Shown here one piece after another: positions 36,782 through 45,689 of a stretch of DNA of 64,000 nt. The stretch is taken from positions 682,001 through 746,000 of the forward strand of contig NZ_CP063362.1 of assembly GCF_016807805.1 (NCBI RefSeq), written 5' to 3'. The position numbers and the translations under genes were made by a program. The notes under the pieces were generated by a model that did no database searches, was not told the origin of the DNA, and worked only from the letters and a program-made list of their open reading frames with translations. Positions within the stretch are counted from its first letter, which is position 1, and every line of letters starts with the position of its first letter. The stretch is from Xanthobacter dioxanivorans (GTDB taxonomy: Bacteria > Pseudomonadota > Alphaproteobacteria > Rhizobiales > Xanthobacteraceae).

Positions 36782-37429
36782 TCAGAACTTGTAGTTGAAG
36801 CCGACCCGCGCCGTCTGCGAGGTGGCGCCGGCATTGGCGCCGAGGCTGTCGTAGAACTTGGAGCCGAAGTCGGTGTAGAGGTACTCGGTCTTGGCGGTCC
36901 AGTGGTCGGTCAGGGCATATTCGATGCCCGCGCCGGCGGTCCAGCCGGTCAGGGTCTGGGACTGGCCGAGCCCGGCGAAATCAATGGAATTGTTGCCCCA
37001 GGCCAAGCCGCCGGTGACGTAGGGGAGCACCCGCCCGAACGCATAGCCGAGCCGGGCGCGCACGGTGCCGAACACGTCGAGCGTGCTGGACACCGCGGGC
37101 GTGCCGCCGCTGATGTCCCCGCCCTGGACGTCCGCCTCCACGCCGGCGACGATGTTGTTGCTGAACTGGTAGTTGTAGCCGACTTGGCCGCCGGCGAGCC
37201 AGCCCTTGGGATCGACGCCCGCGACGGCCAGCGCGTCCTGGCCCGAACCCCAGTCGTACCCGGCATTGCCGCCGATATAGAACCCCGTCCACGAAAAGAC
37301 CGGGACCGGGATGGCCACGGGCGCCTTGGCGACGGGTGCGCGGGCGAGATCGGCGGCGGCGGCGGGACCCGAGATGGAACCGGCCACCAGGGCCGCACAA
37401 GCTGCTGCACCGACGAGAAACCGCTTCAT
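36782..37429 (-). CDS. Outer-membrane beta-barrel protein (Omp25/31 family), paralog 1
   Basis: This 215-residue small porin-like protein has a signal peptide (MKRFLVGAAACAALVAG...AAA) and an eight-strand OmpA-like barrel. Family landmarks are FSWTGFYIGGNAGYDWG, GGQVGYNYQFSNNIVAGVEAD, GTVRARLGYAFGRVLPYVTGGLAWG and the terminal VGFNYKF with C-terminal Phe for barrel insertion. The start at 37429 has GGGAG 8 bases upstream. It is one of three tandem paralogs on the minus strand. These proteins stabilise the outer membrane in Brucella and rhizobia. A specific function here is not known. Confidence 0.9.
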   Translation of the reverse strand: MKRFLVGAAACAALVAGSISGPAAAADLARAPVAKAPVAIPVPVFSWTGFYIGGNAGYDWGSGQDALAVAGVDPKGWLAGGQVGYNYQFSNNIVAGVEADVQGGDISGGTPAVSSTLDVFGTVRARLGYAFGRVLPYVTGGLAWGNNSIDFAGLGQSQTLTGWTAGAGIEYALTDHWTAKTEYLYTDFGSKFYDSLGANAGATSQTARVGFNYKF

Positions 37430-37560
37430 GGCCGCGCTCCCTCGCATGCCGACAGGTGTAGCAAGTGTCGGCGCCGGCCCTGGCGGGCTCATGGCGTGGC
37501 CGCGGCAAAGCGATGGCGGAGGCGGGGCAGCGCTCACGAAGGCGTGTGGCGCGGCAGGCC

Positions 37561-37599
37561 GAAAAAGAAAAAGGGGTTCCCGGCCAGGCCGGGAACCCC
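37561..37599 (-). terminator. Strong rho-independent terminator of Omp paralog 2
   Basis: GGGGTTCCCGGCC pairs with GGCCGGGAACCCC (37573-37599) and is followed on the minus strand by TTTTTCTTTTTC. It lies about 20 bases after the stop of the gene at 37620. Confidence 0.92.
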
Positions 37600-37619
37600 C
37601 TTCGACGCGAGGCGTCGGA

Positions 37620-38318
37620 TCAGAACTTGTAGTTCACGCCCAGCTTCGCGGTGCTGAGATTGGTGCCCACCGACAGCTGGTCGCCGTTGACGAGGGTGTT
37701 GCTGGTATTGTCGAAGTTGAGATAGAGATACTCAGCCTTGACGGTCCAGTTGTTGGTGATGGCGTATTCCACGCCCGCACCCACGGTCCAGCCCCACTTG
37801 GTGGTGTCGTAGCTGATGCCGAACGGGTCGGAATAGTTCATCTTGGCCCAGGCGGCGCCGCCGGTGATGTACGGCAGGAAGCGGTCCATCGCGTAGCCGA
37901 GGCGGGCGCGGATGGTGCCGAAATAGTCGACGTTCTGGGAGGCGAGAATGCCGCCCGCCGGGCCACCGACGAGGACCGCGCTCGATCCGATGTCCGCCCA
38001 CTCCAGATCCGCCTCGGCGCCGAGCACCACGTTGTTGGCGAACTGATAGTTGTAGCCGACCTGGCCGCCGCCGAAGAAGCCGTTGGAGCCGCCGAGGTCA
38101 TAGGAATAGGTGAAGGGCGAACCAAACGCCGTGTAGTCGTAGGTGTTGCTCGCCCAGCCCCAGCCCACGTTGCCGCCGATATAGAAGCCGGTCCAGGAGA
38201 ACATCGGCACAGGAATCGGCGCCGCCTTCACGGGATAGCGGGTCGACAGGTCGGCCGCCGACGCGGAGCCGGCCAGAAGAACCAGGGCTGTGGCCCCGAG
38301 AAGTGCACGCTTCAACAT
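37620..38318 (-). CDS. Outer-membrane beta-barrel protein (Omp25/31 family), paralog 2
   Basis: This 232-residue barrel protein has signal peptide MLKRALLGATALVLLAGSASA and mature start ADLS. FSWTGFYIGGNVGWGWA, GGGQVGYNYQFANNVVLGAEADLEW, GTIRARLGYAMDRFLPYITGGAAWA and terminal KLGVNYKF mark it as a close paralog of the gene at 36782. The ATG at 38318 is preferred over one six bases earlier because AAGG then has an 8-base spacing. It has its own strong terminator and a 248-base AT-richer upstream region, so it is probably a single, well-expressed transcript. Confidence 0.92.
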   Translation of the reverse strand: MLKRALLGATALVLLAGSASAADLSTRYPVKAAPIPVPMFSWTGFYIGGNVGWGWASNTYDYTAFGSPFTYSYDLGGSNGFFGGGQVGYNYQFANNVVLGAEADLEWADIGSSAVLVGGPAGGILASQNVDYFGTIRARLGYAMDRFLPYITGGAAWAKMNYSDPFGISYDTTKWGWTVGAGVEYAITNNWTVKAEYLYLNFDNTSNTLVNGDQLSVGTNLSTAKLGVNYKF

Positions 38319-38566
38319 GATCATTACCTTCTTTGGTTCGGTCGGCGTCGTCCCGGAGGACCCTCGCCGAAGGTGGTTCTTTCATACAGCCGAGGGCCGC
38401 GAGCGTCTGTAGCGAACGGGCCACACCCCCAAAATCAAACCGGGCAGAGATGTGGCAACTTTCTAATGTTCCTTTACAGATGTGACGCGGCCTTGGGTAA
38501 AAAGTGGCAGAGGTGAGATTGTTCCCATGTTCCGCCACAAATCATGCCCTAGCGTCAGGCTTTCGC
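38319..38566 (-). other. Intergenic region upstream of Omp paralog 2
   Basis: This 248-base stretch is lower in GC than the surrounding genes (for example around 38440-38540) and has no coding signal. It probably holds the paralog 2 promoter, with a possible -10 TATGAA near 38383 on the minus strand. No operator stands out. Confidence 0.4.
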
Positions 38567-39193
38567 TCAGAAGCGAAAATTGACGCCTGCCCGCAGAATA
38601 TTGGCATCAAGGCCGGTAGTAACGGGCCCGGTGAGGGTCGGAAAGGTTGCGCTGCCAAGATCTACGTAAAGATATTCAGCCCTCGCGCTCCAGTTCCGAT
38701 CGAGGGCGAACTCCGCGCCGGCGCCGAGAGTCCAGCCCGTCTGGGTGGCGCTGGAGGACAGGCCGAAGAAATCGAGGCTGCCCTGGCCGTAGGCAAAGCC
38801 GCCGGTGCCGTAAACCAGCACGCGGTCGAAGGCATAGCCGGCGCGGGCCCGCACCGTGCCGAAATAGTCGAGGCCGAAGGTGCCGCCGGAGATGCCGGAG
38901 AGGTTGAAGTCGGTCTCGACGCCCAGCACGAAGGGGCTGGCGAACTGGAAGTTATAGCCCGCCTGCAGGCCGCCCACGGCGCCGGCGGGGCTGTCGAAGC
39001 CCGACGAGCCCCAGCCATAGCCGACATTGGCGCCCAGATAGAAGCCGGTCCAGGTGAACACCGGCGCCGGCTGCGCATAGGCGACGGGGGCGTAGCGGCC
39101 CGACAGGTCGGCCGCGGCCGCTGGGGCGGCGAGCCCGAGCCCGGCCGCGAGCCCGGCCAGGACAGCGGTGGAAGCGAGCAGACGCAAACGCAT
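38567..39193 (-). CDS. Outer-membrane beta-barrel protein (Omp25/31 family), paralog 3
   Basis: This 208-residue barrel protein is the most divergent of the three. Signal peptide MRLRLLASTAVLAGLAAGLGLAAPAAA is followed by ADLSGRYAPV, FTWTGFYLGANVGYGWGSSG, GGLQAGYNFQFASPFVLGVETDFN, GTVRARAGYAFDRVLVYGTGGFAYG and terminal RAGVNFRF. GGAGG lies 8 bases before the ATG at 39193. It diverges from uvrC across a 230-base region. Confidence 0.9.
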   Translation of the reverse strand: MRLRLLASTAVLAGLAAGLGLAAPAAAADLSGRYAPVAYAQPAPVFTWTGFYLGANVGYGWGSSGFDSPAGAVGGLQAGYNFQFASPFVLGVETDFNLSGISGGTFGLDYFGTVRARAGYAFDRVLVYGTGGFAYGQGSLDFFGLSSSATQTGWTLGAGAEFALDRNWSARAEYLYVDLGSATFPTLTGPVTTGLDANILRAGVNFRF

Positions 39194-39423
39194 GGACAGG
39201 TCCTCCAGAAATGTCGCCGGCGCCTGCCGCGCCCGGGCTTGCCGCGACCCTCGCAGGGGAACCTTGCCCATTTCTGTCCGGCCGAGCCTCGCCCGCCGGG
39301 ATGCCTAACACCGGGTTAATCGGACATCTCATTGAAAAACAAGGCGAATATCTTCATTGCCCGATCGCCGCCCGGCGTCGCGTGGCGGCCGCATGCGGCC
39401 ATGGTTGAGCAGGGGTAAACGCA

Positions 39424-41775
39424 ATGGCGGCCGCCTCGGCGATTCCCTCCGCCGCCCGGGCGCATTACATAGGGGCCATGACCGGCAGACGCCCCATCGA
39501 CCCGCCCGAAATCGCCCTCGCCAAGGCCGACCCCGCTCTCCCGCCGGAAGCGGAGGACGCGGAGGACATGGACGAGGAGGGCCTGGTCCTCCTCGACACG
39601 CAGGACGCGCCGCTCCCCGGCGAGGAGAGCCTCGCTTCCGGCCGCGCGGCCATCGTGCGCGCGGCGAAGCACGCACCCGCCGGTCCCGGCGTCTACCGCA
39701 TGATCGCGGCGGACGGCACGGTCCTCTATGTGGGCAAGGCGAAGAGCATCCGGAAGCGGGTGCTCAGCTATACCCGCCCGGTGGGCCACACCAACCGCAT
39801 CGCCCGGATGATCGCCGCCACCGCGTCCATGGAATTCGTCTCCACCCGCAGCGAGCCGGAAGCGTTGCTGCTGGAGGCCAACCTGGTCAAGCAGCTGAAG
39901 CCGCGCTTCAACGTGCTGCTGCGCGACGACAAGTCCTTCCCCTACATCCTCATCACCGCCGACCATGCCGCGCCGCAGATCGCCAAGCACCGCGGCGCCC
40001 GCAACCGGCCCGGCGACTATTACGGCCCGTTCGCCAGCGTGTGGGCGGTGGACCGCACCATCAACGCGCTGGAGCGCGCCTTCCTGCTGCGCTCCTGCTC
40101 CGACAGCTATTACGAGAACCGCTCCCGGCCCTGCCTGCTGTTCCAGATCAAGCGCTGCGCCGGCCCCTGCACCGGCGAGGTGAGCCAGGAGGATTATGCC
40201 GAGCTGGTGCGCGAGGCCCGCGCCTTCCTCTCCGGCCGCTCGCGCGCCATCAAGGAGGAGCTGGCGCGGGAGATGGACGCGGCCTCGCAGGACCTGGAGT
40301 TCGAGCGCGCCGCCCGCCTGCGCGACCGCCTCGCCGCGCTCTCGGCGGTGCAGGGCTCGCAGGGCATCAATCCGCGCGGGGTCGAGGAGGCGGACGTGTT
40401 CGCCTGCCACCAGCAGGGCGGCGCCACCTGCATCGAGGTGTTCTTCTTCCGCACTGGCCAGAACTGGGGCAACCGCGCCTATTATCCACGCGCCGACCGC
40501 TCCCTGAGCGAGGCCGAGGTGCTGGGCGCCTTCCTCGCGCAGTTCTACGAGGACAAGCCCTGCCCGCGCCTCGTCCTGCTCTCCCACAAGGTGGAGGATC
40601 AGGCGCTGCTGGCCGAGGCGCTGTCGGAGAAGACCGGCCACCGCATCGAGATCGCCGTGCCCCAGCGCGGCGAGAAGCGCGACCTCGTCGAGCACGCGCT
40701 CCAGAACGCCCGCGAGGCGCTCGCCCGCACCTTGGCCGAGACCGCCACCCAGGCCAGGCTTCTGGAGGGGGTCGCGACCGCCTTCGGGCTGGCCCGGCCG
40801 CCCCGGCGGATCGAGGTCTACGACAATTCCCACATCATGGGCACCAATGCGGTGGGCGGCATGATCGTGGCGGGGCCGGAGGGGTTCCGCAAATCCCAGT
40901 ACCGCAAGTTCAACATCAAGTCGGCGGACCTCGTGCCCGGCGACGATTTCGGCATGATGCGCGAGGTGCTTCGCCGCCGCTTCTCCCGGCTGCTCAAGGA
41001 AGCGCCGCGGGAGGGGGCGGCCGGGCCGGACGGCGTGGATGCCGAGGCAGCATCGGAGCAGGCGGCGCTCCCGCCAGAGGTTGATTCCCCCTCACCCCAG
41101 CCCTCTCCCGCAAGGGGAGAGGAAGTCCCACCGCCGGCGCCACAGCTTCTCCCTCTCCCCTTGCGGGAGAGGGGCGGGGTGAGGGGTGAAGGCCTCCCCG
41201 AGGGCCTCCTCTCGGGCGACGAGATCCCCGCCCCCGCCTCCCGTGCGGATCGGGACAGCAGCCAAGCCGATCCCCCGGACGAACCCGAGGCCCTCCCCGA
41301 CGCCGCCGAGGCCTCCCCCTGGCCCGACCTCGTCCTCATCGACGGCGGCCTCGGCCAGCTGAACGTGGCGCGGCAGGTGCTGGACGAGCTTTGCATCACC
41401 GACGTGCCGCTGGTGGGCATCGCCAAGGGCCTCGATCGCGAGGCCGGGCGCGAGCAGTTCTTCCTGCCCGGCCGCGCGCCCTTCCGCATGGAACCGCGCG
41501 ATCCGGTGCTCTATTTCATCCAGCGCCTGCGCGACGAGGCCCACCGCTTCGCCATCGGTTCCCACCGGGCGCGGCGCAAGAAGGACATCACGGAAGCCGG
41601 GCTGCAGGCGATCGTGGGGGTCGGACCCACCCGCAAGCGGGCTCTGCTGCGCCATTTCGGCACGCTGAAGGCCATCGAGCGGGCCTCGCTGGCGGACCTC
41701 GAGCAGGTGGCCGGCATCAATGCCGGCACCGCCAAGGCGGTGTATGATTACTTCCATGAACGGCCCACATCGTGA
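39424..41775 (+). CDS. uvrC: UvrABC excinuclease subunit C, with a palindromic repeat inserted in frame
   Basis: UvrC makes both incisions in nucleotide excision repair. The N-terminal GIY-YIG nuclease ([25 protein letters not shown]) carries the 3' cut, and the UVR domain ([20 protein letters not shown]) binds UvrB. The RNase H-like nuclease includes [21 protein letters not shown] and [14 protein letters not shown], and a double helix-hairpin-helix closes the protein. At 783 residues it is over 100 longer than usual. About 100 residues between [11 protein letters not shown] and WPDLVLI are low-complexity and contain the translation of a dispersed palindrome ([14 protein letters not shown] ... 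[12 protein letters not shown]). The ATG at 39424 has AGGGG 8 bases upstream. An ATG at 39478 is the alternative. Confidence 0.94.
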   Translation: MAAASAIPSAARAHYIGAMTGRRPIDPPEIALAKADPALPPEAEDAEDMDEEGLVLLDTQDAPLPGEESLASGRAAIVRAAKHAPAGPGVYRMIAADGTVLYVGKAKSIRKRVLSYTRPVGHTNRIARMIAATASMEFVSTRSEPEALLLEANLVKQLKPRFNVLLRDDKSFPYILITADHAAPQIAKHRGARNRPGDYYGPFASVWAVDRTINALERAFLLRSCSDSYYENRSRPCLLFQIKRCAGPCTGEVSQEDYAELVREARAFLSGRSRAIKEELAREMDAASQDLEFERAARLRDRLAALSAVQGSQGINPRGVEEADVFACHQQGGATCIEVFFFRTGQNWGNRAYYPRADRSLSEAEVLGAFLAQFYEDKPCPRLVLLSHKVEDQALLAEALSEKTGHRIEIAVPQRGEKRDLVEHALQNAREALARTLAETATQARLLEGVATAFGLARPPRRIEVYDNSHIMGTNAVGGMIVAGPEGFRKSQYRKFNIKSADLVPGDDFGMMREVLRRRFSRLLKEAPREGAAGPDGVDAEAASEQAALPPEVDSPSPQPSPARGEEVPPPAPQLLPLPLRERGGVRGEGLPEGLLSGDEIPAPASRADRDSSQADPPDEPEALPDAAEASPWPDLVLIDGGLGQLNVARQVLDELCITDVPLVGIAKGLDREAGREQFFLPGRAPFRMEPRDPVLYFIQRLRDEAHRFAIGSHRARRKKDITEAGLQAIVGVGPTRKRALLRHFGTLKAIERASLADLEQVAGINAGTAKAVYDYFHERPTS
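41088..41186. repeat. Dispersed palindromic element inside uvrC
   Basis: Two 35-base arms (41088-41122 and 41152-41186) are inverted copies differing at two positions, with a 29-base loop. The arm core CTCTCCCGCAAGGGGAGAGG is itself nearly palindromic. Translation stays in frame through the element. A shorter relative lies at 2303-2326. Confidence 0.85.
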
Positions 41776-41871
41776 GGCCGTCGGAGCTGCGGAGGCTTCC
41801 GCCCGCCGCTCCCACGGCCTAAATAGGATCCCAGACGGAGCGCATGAGGCGGCTCCCCCACCGGCGACGTG

Positions 41872-42519
41872 ATGGTGATGGCCGAGGCAGCGACCCGTTC
41901 TTCCCCTTCTTCGGCCCCCGGCCAGGGCCGGCGCAGCCATGCGCTCTCCTTGCCGAACCTGCTCACCTACGCCCGCTGCGTGGCCGTGCCGCTGGTGGCC
42001 GCCTGCCTGTTCTGGTCGGATATCCTGGCCGGCGGGCTGTGGCTGCGCTGGGTGGCGCTCGCCCTCTACGTGGCCGCCGCCATCACCGACTTCTTCGATG
42101 GCTACCTCGCCCGCGTCTGGTCGCAGCAATCGGCCATCGGGCGGATGCTGGACCCCATCGCCGACAAGCTGCTGGTGTCCACCTGCCTTTTGATGCTCGC
42201 CTCCGACGGCACCATCCGCGGCTGGTCCCTGTGGGCCGCCATCGTCATCCTGTGCCGCGAGATCCTGGTCTCCGGCCTGCGCGAGTTCCTCGCCGAGCTG
42301 CGCGTCTCGGTACCGGTGTCGCGCCTGGCCAAATGGAAGACGACCATGCAGCTCGTCGCCGTGGGCGTGCTCATCACCGGACAGGCGGGCGAGGCGGTGC
42401 TGCCGGGGGTGAACCTCATCGGCCTCATCCTGCTGTGGATCTCCGCCGTGCTCACGCTCTATACGGGCTACGATTATTTCAGCGCCGGCGCCCGGCACCT
42501 GGTGGAGGACGAGCCGTGA
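41872..42519 (+). CDS. pgsA: CDP-diacylglycerol-glycerol-3-phosphate 3-phosphatidyltransferase
   Basis: PgsA forms phosphatidylglycerophosphate, the first step to phosphatidylglycerol and cardiolipin. The CDP-alcohol phosphatidyltransferase motif D-G-x2-A-R-x8-G-x3-D-x3-D is seen in DFFDGYLARVWSQQSAIGRMLDPIAD. About five membrane helices are present, and LPNLLTYARCVAVPLVA opens the conserved part. The start is ambiguous: GTG 41869, ATG 41872 and ATG 41878 are all in frame, none with a strong ribosome site. The stop overlaps the moaD GTG. The order uvrC-pgsA-moaD-moaE is common in alphaproteobacteria. Confidence 0.93.
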   Translation: MVMAEAATRSSPSSAPGQGRRSHALSLPNLLTYARCVAVPLVAACLFWSDILAGGLWLRWVALALYVAAAITDFFDGYLARVWSQQSAIGRMLDPIADKLLVSTCLLMLASDGTIRGWSLWAAIVILCREILVSGLREFLAELRVSVPVSRLAKWKTTMQLVAVGVLITGQAGEAVLPGVNLIGLILLWISAVLTLYTGYDYFSAGARHLVEDEP

Positions 42520-42767
42520 GGGTGCTCTATTTCGCCTGGCTGCGCGAGCGGGTCGGGCTCGCCGAGGAAGACGTGGCGCCGCCGCCGGAAGTCTCGACCG
42601 TCGCCGACCTCGCCCGCTGGCTCGCGGGCCGCGACGAGGCCCACGCTCATGCCTTCGAGAACCCGGCCGTCGTGCGCGCCGCCCTCGACCGGCGCCACGT
42701 GAAGCCGGACACCCCCCTGGGCGGCGCGCGGGAGATCGCCTTCTTCCCCCCCATGACCGGAGGCTGA
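42516..42767 (+). CDS. moaD: Molybdopterin synthase small subunit MoaD
   Basis: MoaD is a ubiquitin-fold sulfur carrier of 83 residues whose C-terminal Gly-Gly (FFPPMTGG) is thiocarboxylated and donates sulfur in molybdopterin synthesis. It begins VRVLYFAWLRERVG, a typical MoaD strand. Translation starts at a GTG (42516) that overlaps the pgsA stop as GTGA. The moaE gene follows after 5 bases, so both synthase subunits are coupled. Confidence 0.93.
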   Translation: MRVLYFAWLRERVGLAEEDVAPPPEVSTVADLARWLAGRDEAHAHAFENPAVVRAALDRRHVKPDTPLGGAREIAFFPPMTGG

Positions 42768-42772
42768 GCGGC

Positions 42773-43249
42773 GTGTTCACCGTGCGCATCCAGGAGCCCC
42801 CCTTCGACGCCGCGGCGGAGAGCGCCAGCCTCACCCTCGGCCGCACCGACGTCGGCGCCGTGGTCACCTTCACCGGCCTGTGCCGCGCCGATGCGGGCGC
42901 CGACGGCGCGGCCCTCGCCGCGCTGACGCTGGAGCATTATCCCGGCATGGCGGAAGAGGAGATCACGCGGCATCTGGAGGAGGCCCGCCGGCGCTGGCCG
43001 CTCCTCGGCGCCACCGTGGTGCACCGGCATGGACGGATCACGCCGGGCGAGCCCATCGTGCTCGTGGTCACCTCCTCGGCGCACCGCTCGGCGGCGTTCC
43101 ACGCCGCGGAATTCCTCATGGACTGGCTGAAGACCAACGCCCCCTTCTGGAAGAAGGAGGAGCGCGCCGACGGCGGCGCCTGGGTGGCGGCAAAGGCCAG
43201 CGACGACGTGGCGGCGGACCGCTGGACCGCGACCGGGGAAAGCCGGTAA
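42773..43249 (+). CDS. moaE: Molybdopterin synthase catalytic subunit MoaE
   Basis: MoaE, 158 residues, converts precursor Z to molybdopterin with sulfur from MoaD. Conserved segments are GAVVTFTGLCR, LTLEHYPGMAEEEI, VVHRHGRITPGE, VVTSSAHRSAAFHAAEFLMDWLKTNAPFWKKE. The last contains the catalytic lysines, followed by GGAWV. It starts at a GTG (42773), and GGAGG at the end of moaD serves as its ribosome site, 9 bases upstream. Confidence 0.95.
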   Translation: MFTVRIQEPPFDAAAESASLTLGRTDVGAVVTFTGLCRADAGADGAALAALTLEHYPGMAEEEITRHLEEARRRWPLLGATVVHRHGRITPGEPIVLVVTSSAHRSAAFHAAEFLMDWLKTNAPFWKKEERADGGAWVAAKASDDVAADRWTATGESR

Positions 43250-43354
43250 AAGCCTGCGCCGGCGCCCCTTGCGCCGGTCCCCGAGCCATGTCTATTAAAC
43301 CCTGACTCAATATAAGAGCCGGCCAACGGCCCCTGCTGGTGAGAGAAACGATCC

Positions 43355-44122
43355 ATGGAATTTCGCGTCAGCCTCGAGGGCCGATCCGCGCTGGTCACAG
43401 GCGCGTCCGGAGGCCTGGGTGCCTATTTCGCCGAACGGCTCGCCGCGGCCGGCGCGCGCGTGGCCGTCGCGGCCCGGCGCGTGGATGCCTGCGCCGCCCT
43501 GTGCGCGCGCATCCGCGACGCCGGCGGCGATGCCCTGCCGGTGGCGCTCGACGTGACCGACCCGGCATCCGCCGCACGCGCCGTCGCCGAGGTGACGGAT
43601 GCGTTCGGGAGCCTCGACATTCTCGTCAACAATGCCGGCGTCACCGCCACCACGCCGCTGCTGAGCGAGACCGCCGCCGAGTGGGACTCGATCCTCGACA
43701 CCAACCTCAAGGGCGGCTTCCTCGTGGGCCAGGCCGCGGCCCGCGCCATGGCCGAGAGCAAACGGGGCGGCAGCATCGTCAACGTCGCCTCCATCCTCGG
43801 GCTGCGGGTCGCCGGGCAGGTGGCAGCCTATTCGGCCTCCAAGGCCGCCCTGGTGCAGCTGACCAAGTCCATGGCCCTGGAATGGGCGCGCTACGCCATC
43901 CGCGCCAATGCCCTGTGCCCCGGCTATGTGGAGACCGACCTCAACCGCGACTTCTTCGCGAGCGAGGCCGGCAAGGCCCTCGTCAAGCGCATCCCCTATC
44001 GCCGGCTCGGCGCCCTCGCCGACCTCGAGGGGCCGCTGCTGTTCCTGTGTTCCGATGCCTCGGCCTATGTGACCGGGACGACGCTGGTGGTCGATGGCGG
44101 CCACCTCGTCTCCTCGCTCTGA
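43355..44122 (+). CDS. Short-chain dehydrogenase/reductase
   Basis: This classical SDR of 255 residues shows the cofactor motif TGASGGLGAYFAERLA, NNAGVTATTPL, catalytic Ser in NVASILGLRVAGQ, YSASK with Tyr/Lys, PGYVETDLN and SYVTGTTLVVDGGH. A 3-oxoacyl-ACP or 3-hydroxyacyl-CoA type substrate is possible, and the neighbouring CoA-transferase genes fit acyl-CoA or ketone-body metabolism. The substrate is otherwise unknown. It has its own promoter region, with TATAAG at 43311, and GGTGAGAG before the ATG. It is followed by scoA after about 100 bases. Confidence 0.87.
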   Translation: MEFRVSLEGRSALVTGASGGLGAYFAERLAAAGARVAVAARRVDACAALCARIRDAGGDALPVALDVTDPASAARAVAEVTDAFGSLDILVNNAGVTATTPLLSETAAEWDSILDTNLKGGFLVGQAAARAMAESKRGGSIVNVASILGLRVAGQVAAYSASKAALVQLTKSMALEWARYAIRANALCPGYVETDLNRDFFASEAGKALVKRIPYRRLGALADLEGPLLFLCSDASAYVTGTTLVVDGGHLVSSL

Positions 44123-44224
44123 CACGCACCTGACGCGCGAGGCACTGCTTTCCCTCCGGCCCCGCTTCCGTTGGGCCGGCCGACCCCATAAGCTCATCGC
44201 GGCGCGAGCGCCGAGGAGGAACTG

Positions 44225-44938
44225 ATGCGACACAAGGTGTACCCGGACGCAAAAAGTGCACTGGACGGGGTGATCAGCGACGGCATGCTGGTCATGGCCG
44301 GCGGGTTCGGCCTGTGCGGCATCCCCGAGAATCTCATCGCGGCCATCCGCGAGCTCGGGCCGAAGCACCTCACCGTCGTGTCCAACAATTGCGGCGTGGA
44401 CGATTTCGGCCTCGGCATCCTGCTCGCCAACGGCCAGATCAAGAAGATGATCTCGTCCTACGTGGGCGAGAACAAGCTGTTCGAGCAGCTCTACCTCGCC
44501 GGCGACCTGGAGCTGGAGTTCAACCCGCAGGGGACCCTGGCCGAGCGCATCCGCGCCGGCGGCGCCGGTATCGCCGGCTTCTACACCAAGACCGGCTACG
44601 GCACGATCATCGCCGAGGGCAAGCCGACCCGCGAGTTCAACGGCCAGCACTATGTGCTGGAGACCGGCCTCGTCGCCGACCTGTCCATCATCAAGGCGTG
44701 GAAGGCCGACAAGGAAGGCAACCTCGTTTACCGCAAGACGGCGCGCAACTTCAACCCGATGATGGCCACCGCCGGCAAACTCACCATCGTCGAGGTGGAG
44801 GAGCTGGTGGAGATCGGCGAGCTCGATCCCGAGAACATCCACACCCCCGGCATCTATGTGGACCGCATCGTGGTCGAAGTGGGCGCCGAGAAGCGGATCG
44901 AGAAGGTGACCACCCGCAAGCGCGAAGAGGTGAAGTGA
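44225..44938 (+). CDS. scoA: Succinyl-CoA:3-ketoacid CoA-transferase subunit A
   Basis: This 237-residue alpha subunit of a family I CoA-transferase moves CoA from succinyl-CoA to acetoacetate. Marker segments are [17 protein letters not shown] (oxyanion GGFG), [52 protein letters not shown] and [10 protein letters not shown]. These favour the SCOT type over general acyl-CoA transferases. GAGGAACTG precedes the ATG. The stop overlaps the scoB start as TGATG. Confidence 0.95.
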   Translation: MRHKVYPDAKSALDGVISDGMLVMAGGFGLCGIPENLIAAIRELGPKHLTVVSNNCGVDDFGLGILLANGQIKKMISSYVGENKLFEQLYLAGDLELEFNPQGTLAERIRAGGAGIAGFYTKTGYGTIIAEGKPTREFNGQHYVLETGLVADLSIIKAWKADKEGNLVYRKTARNFNPMMATAGKLTIVEVEELVEIGELDPENIHTPGIYVDRIVVEVGAEKRIEKVTTRKREEVK

Positions 44939-45582
44939 TGGCCTGGACCCGTGAGCAGATGGCGGCCCGCGCCGCCCAGCAGATCCGCGACGGCTTCTAC
45001 GTGAACCTCGGTATCGGCATCCCCACCCTGGTGGCCAATGCCCTGCCGCCGGGCATGACCGTCTCCTTCCAGAGCGAGAACGGCATGCTCGGCATCGGCC
45101 CGTTCCCCTATGAGGGCGAGGAGGATCCCGACCTCATCAACGCCGGCAAGCAGACCGTGACCGAGGTGCCGGACACCTCCTATTTCTCCAGCGCCGACTC
45201 GTTCGCCATGATCCGCGGCGGCCACATGGACCTTTCCATCCTTGGCTCCATGCAGGTGTCCGAAGTGGGCGACATCGCCAACTGGATGGTGCCCGGCAAG
45301 ATGGTGAAGGGCATGGGCGGCGCCATGGATCTCGTCGCCGGCGCCAAGGAAGTCATCGTGCTCATGGAGCACGTGGAGAAGTCCGGCGCGCCCAAGCTGG
45401 TGGAGCGGTGCACCCTGCCGCTCACCGGCACCCACGTGACCGACTTCGTCATCACCGACCTCGCCGTGTTCGAGTTCACCAAGCGCGGCGGCACGCTGGT
45501 GCTGAAGGAGCTCGCGCCGGGCGTGACCCTCGACGAGATCAAGGCCAAGACCGCCGCCAAGTTCGAAATCGGCCTCACCTGA
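44938..45582 (+). CDS. scoB: Succinyl-CoA:3-ketoacid CoA-transferase subunit B
   Basis: This 214-residue beta subunit carries the catalytic glutamate in SFQSENGMLGIGP, which forms the CoA thioester intermediate. GFYVNLGIGIPTLVAN, GGHMDLSILGSMQVSE, NWMVPGKMVKGMGGAMDLV and CTLPLTG confirm the family. It is translated in overlap with scoA. A terminator follows at 45652. Ketone bodies and polyhydroxybutyrate-derived acetoacetate are the expected substrates. Confidence 0.96.
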   Translation: MAWTREQMAARAAQQIRDGFYVNLGIGIPTLVANALPPGMTVSFQSENGMLGIGPFPYEGEEDPDLINAGKQTVTEVPDTSYFSSADSFAMIRGGHMDLSILGSMQVSEVGDIANWMVPGKMVKGMGGAMDLVAGAKEVIVLMEHVEKSGAPKLVERCTLPLTGTHVTDFVITDLAVFEFTKRGGTLVLKELAPGVTLDEIKAKTAAKFEIGLT

Positions 45583-45591
45583 GGCCGGCCC

Positions 45592-45611
45592 CGGGGCCTC
45601 GAGGCCCCGGC
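45592..45611. repeat. 20-bp perfect palindrome after scoB
   Basis: CCGGGGCCTC is followed directly by its reverse complement GAGGCCCCGG, 9 bases after the scoB stop. There is no T-run. It may protect the 3' end of the message or be a first, weak stop signal ahead of the terminator at 45652. Confidence 0.6.
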
Positions 45612-45651
45612 CGGGCAATCACGCGCGGGCAATTTTCCTGGATCCGGCCGC

Positions 45652-45689
45652 AGGGCTCCTCCGCATCGCGGGGGGGCCCTTTCGGTTTC
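45652..45689 (+). terminator. Rho-independent terminator of scoAB
   Basis: AGGGCTCCTCCGC pairs with GCGGGGGGGCCCT (45652-45664 with 45668-45680, two G-T pairs), followed by TTTCGGTTT. Confidence 0.7.

Noticed and set aside
41088..41186. CRISPR-like repeat or IS terminal repeats in uvrC
   Set aside because: There are only two arms, in inverted order, with no spacers, transposase or target duplication visible. A palindromic element is the better description.
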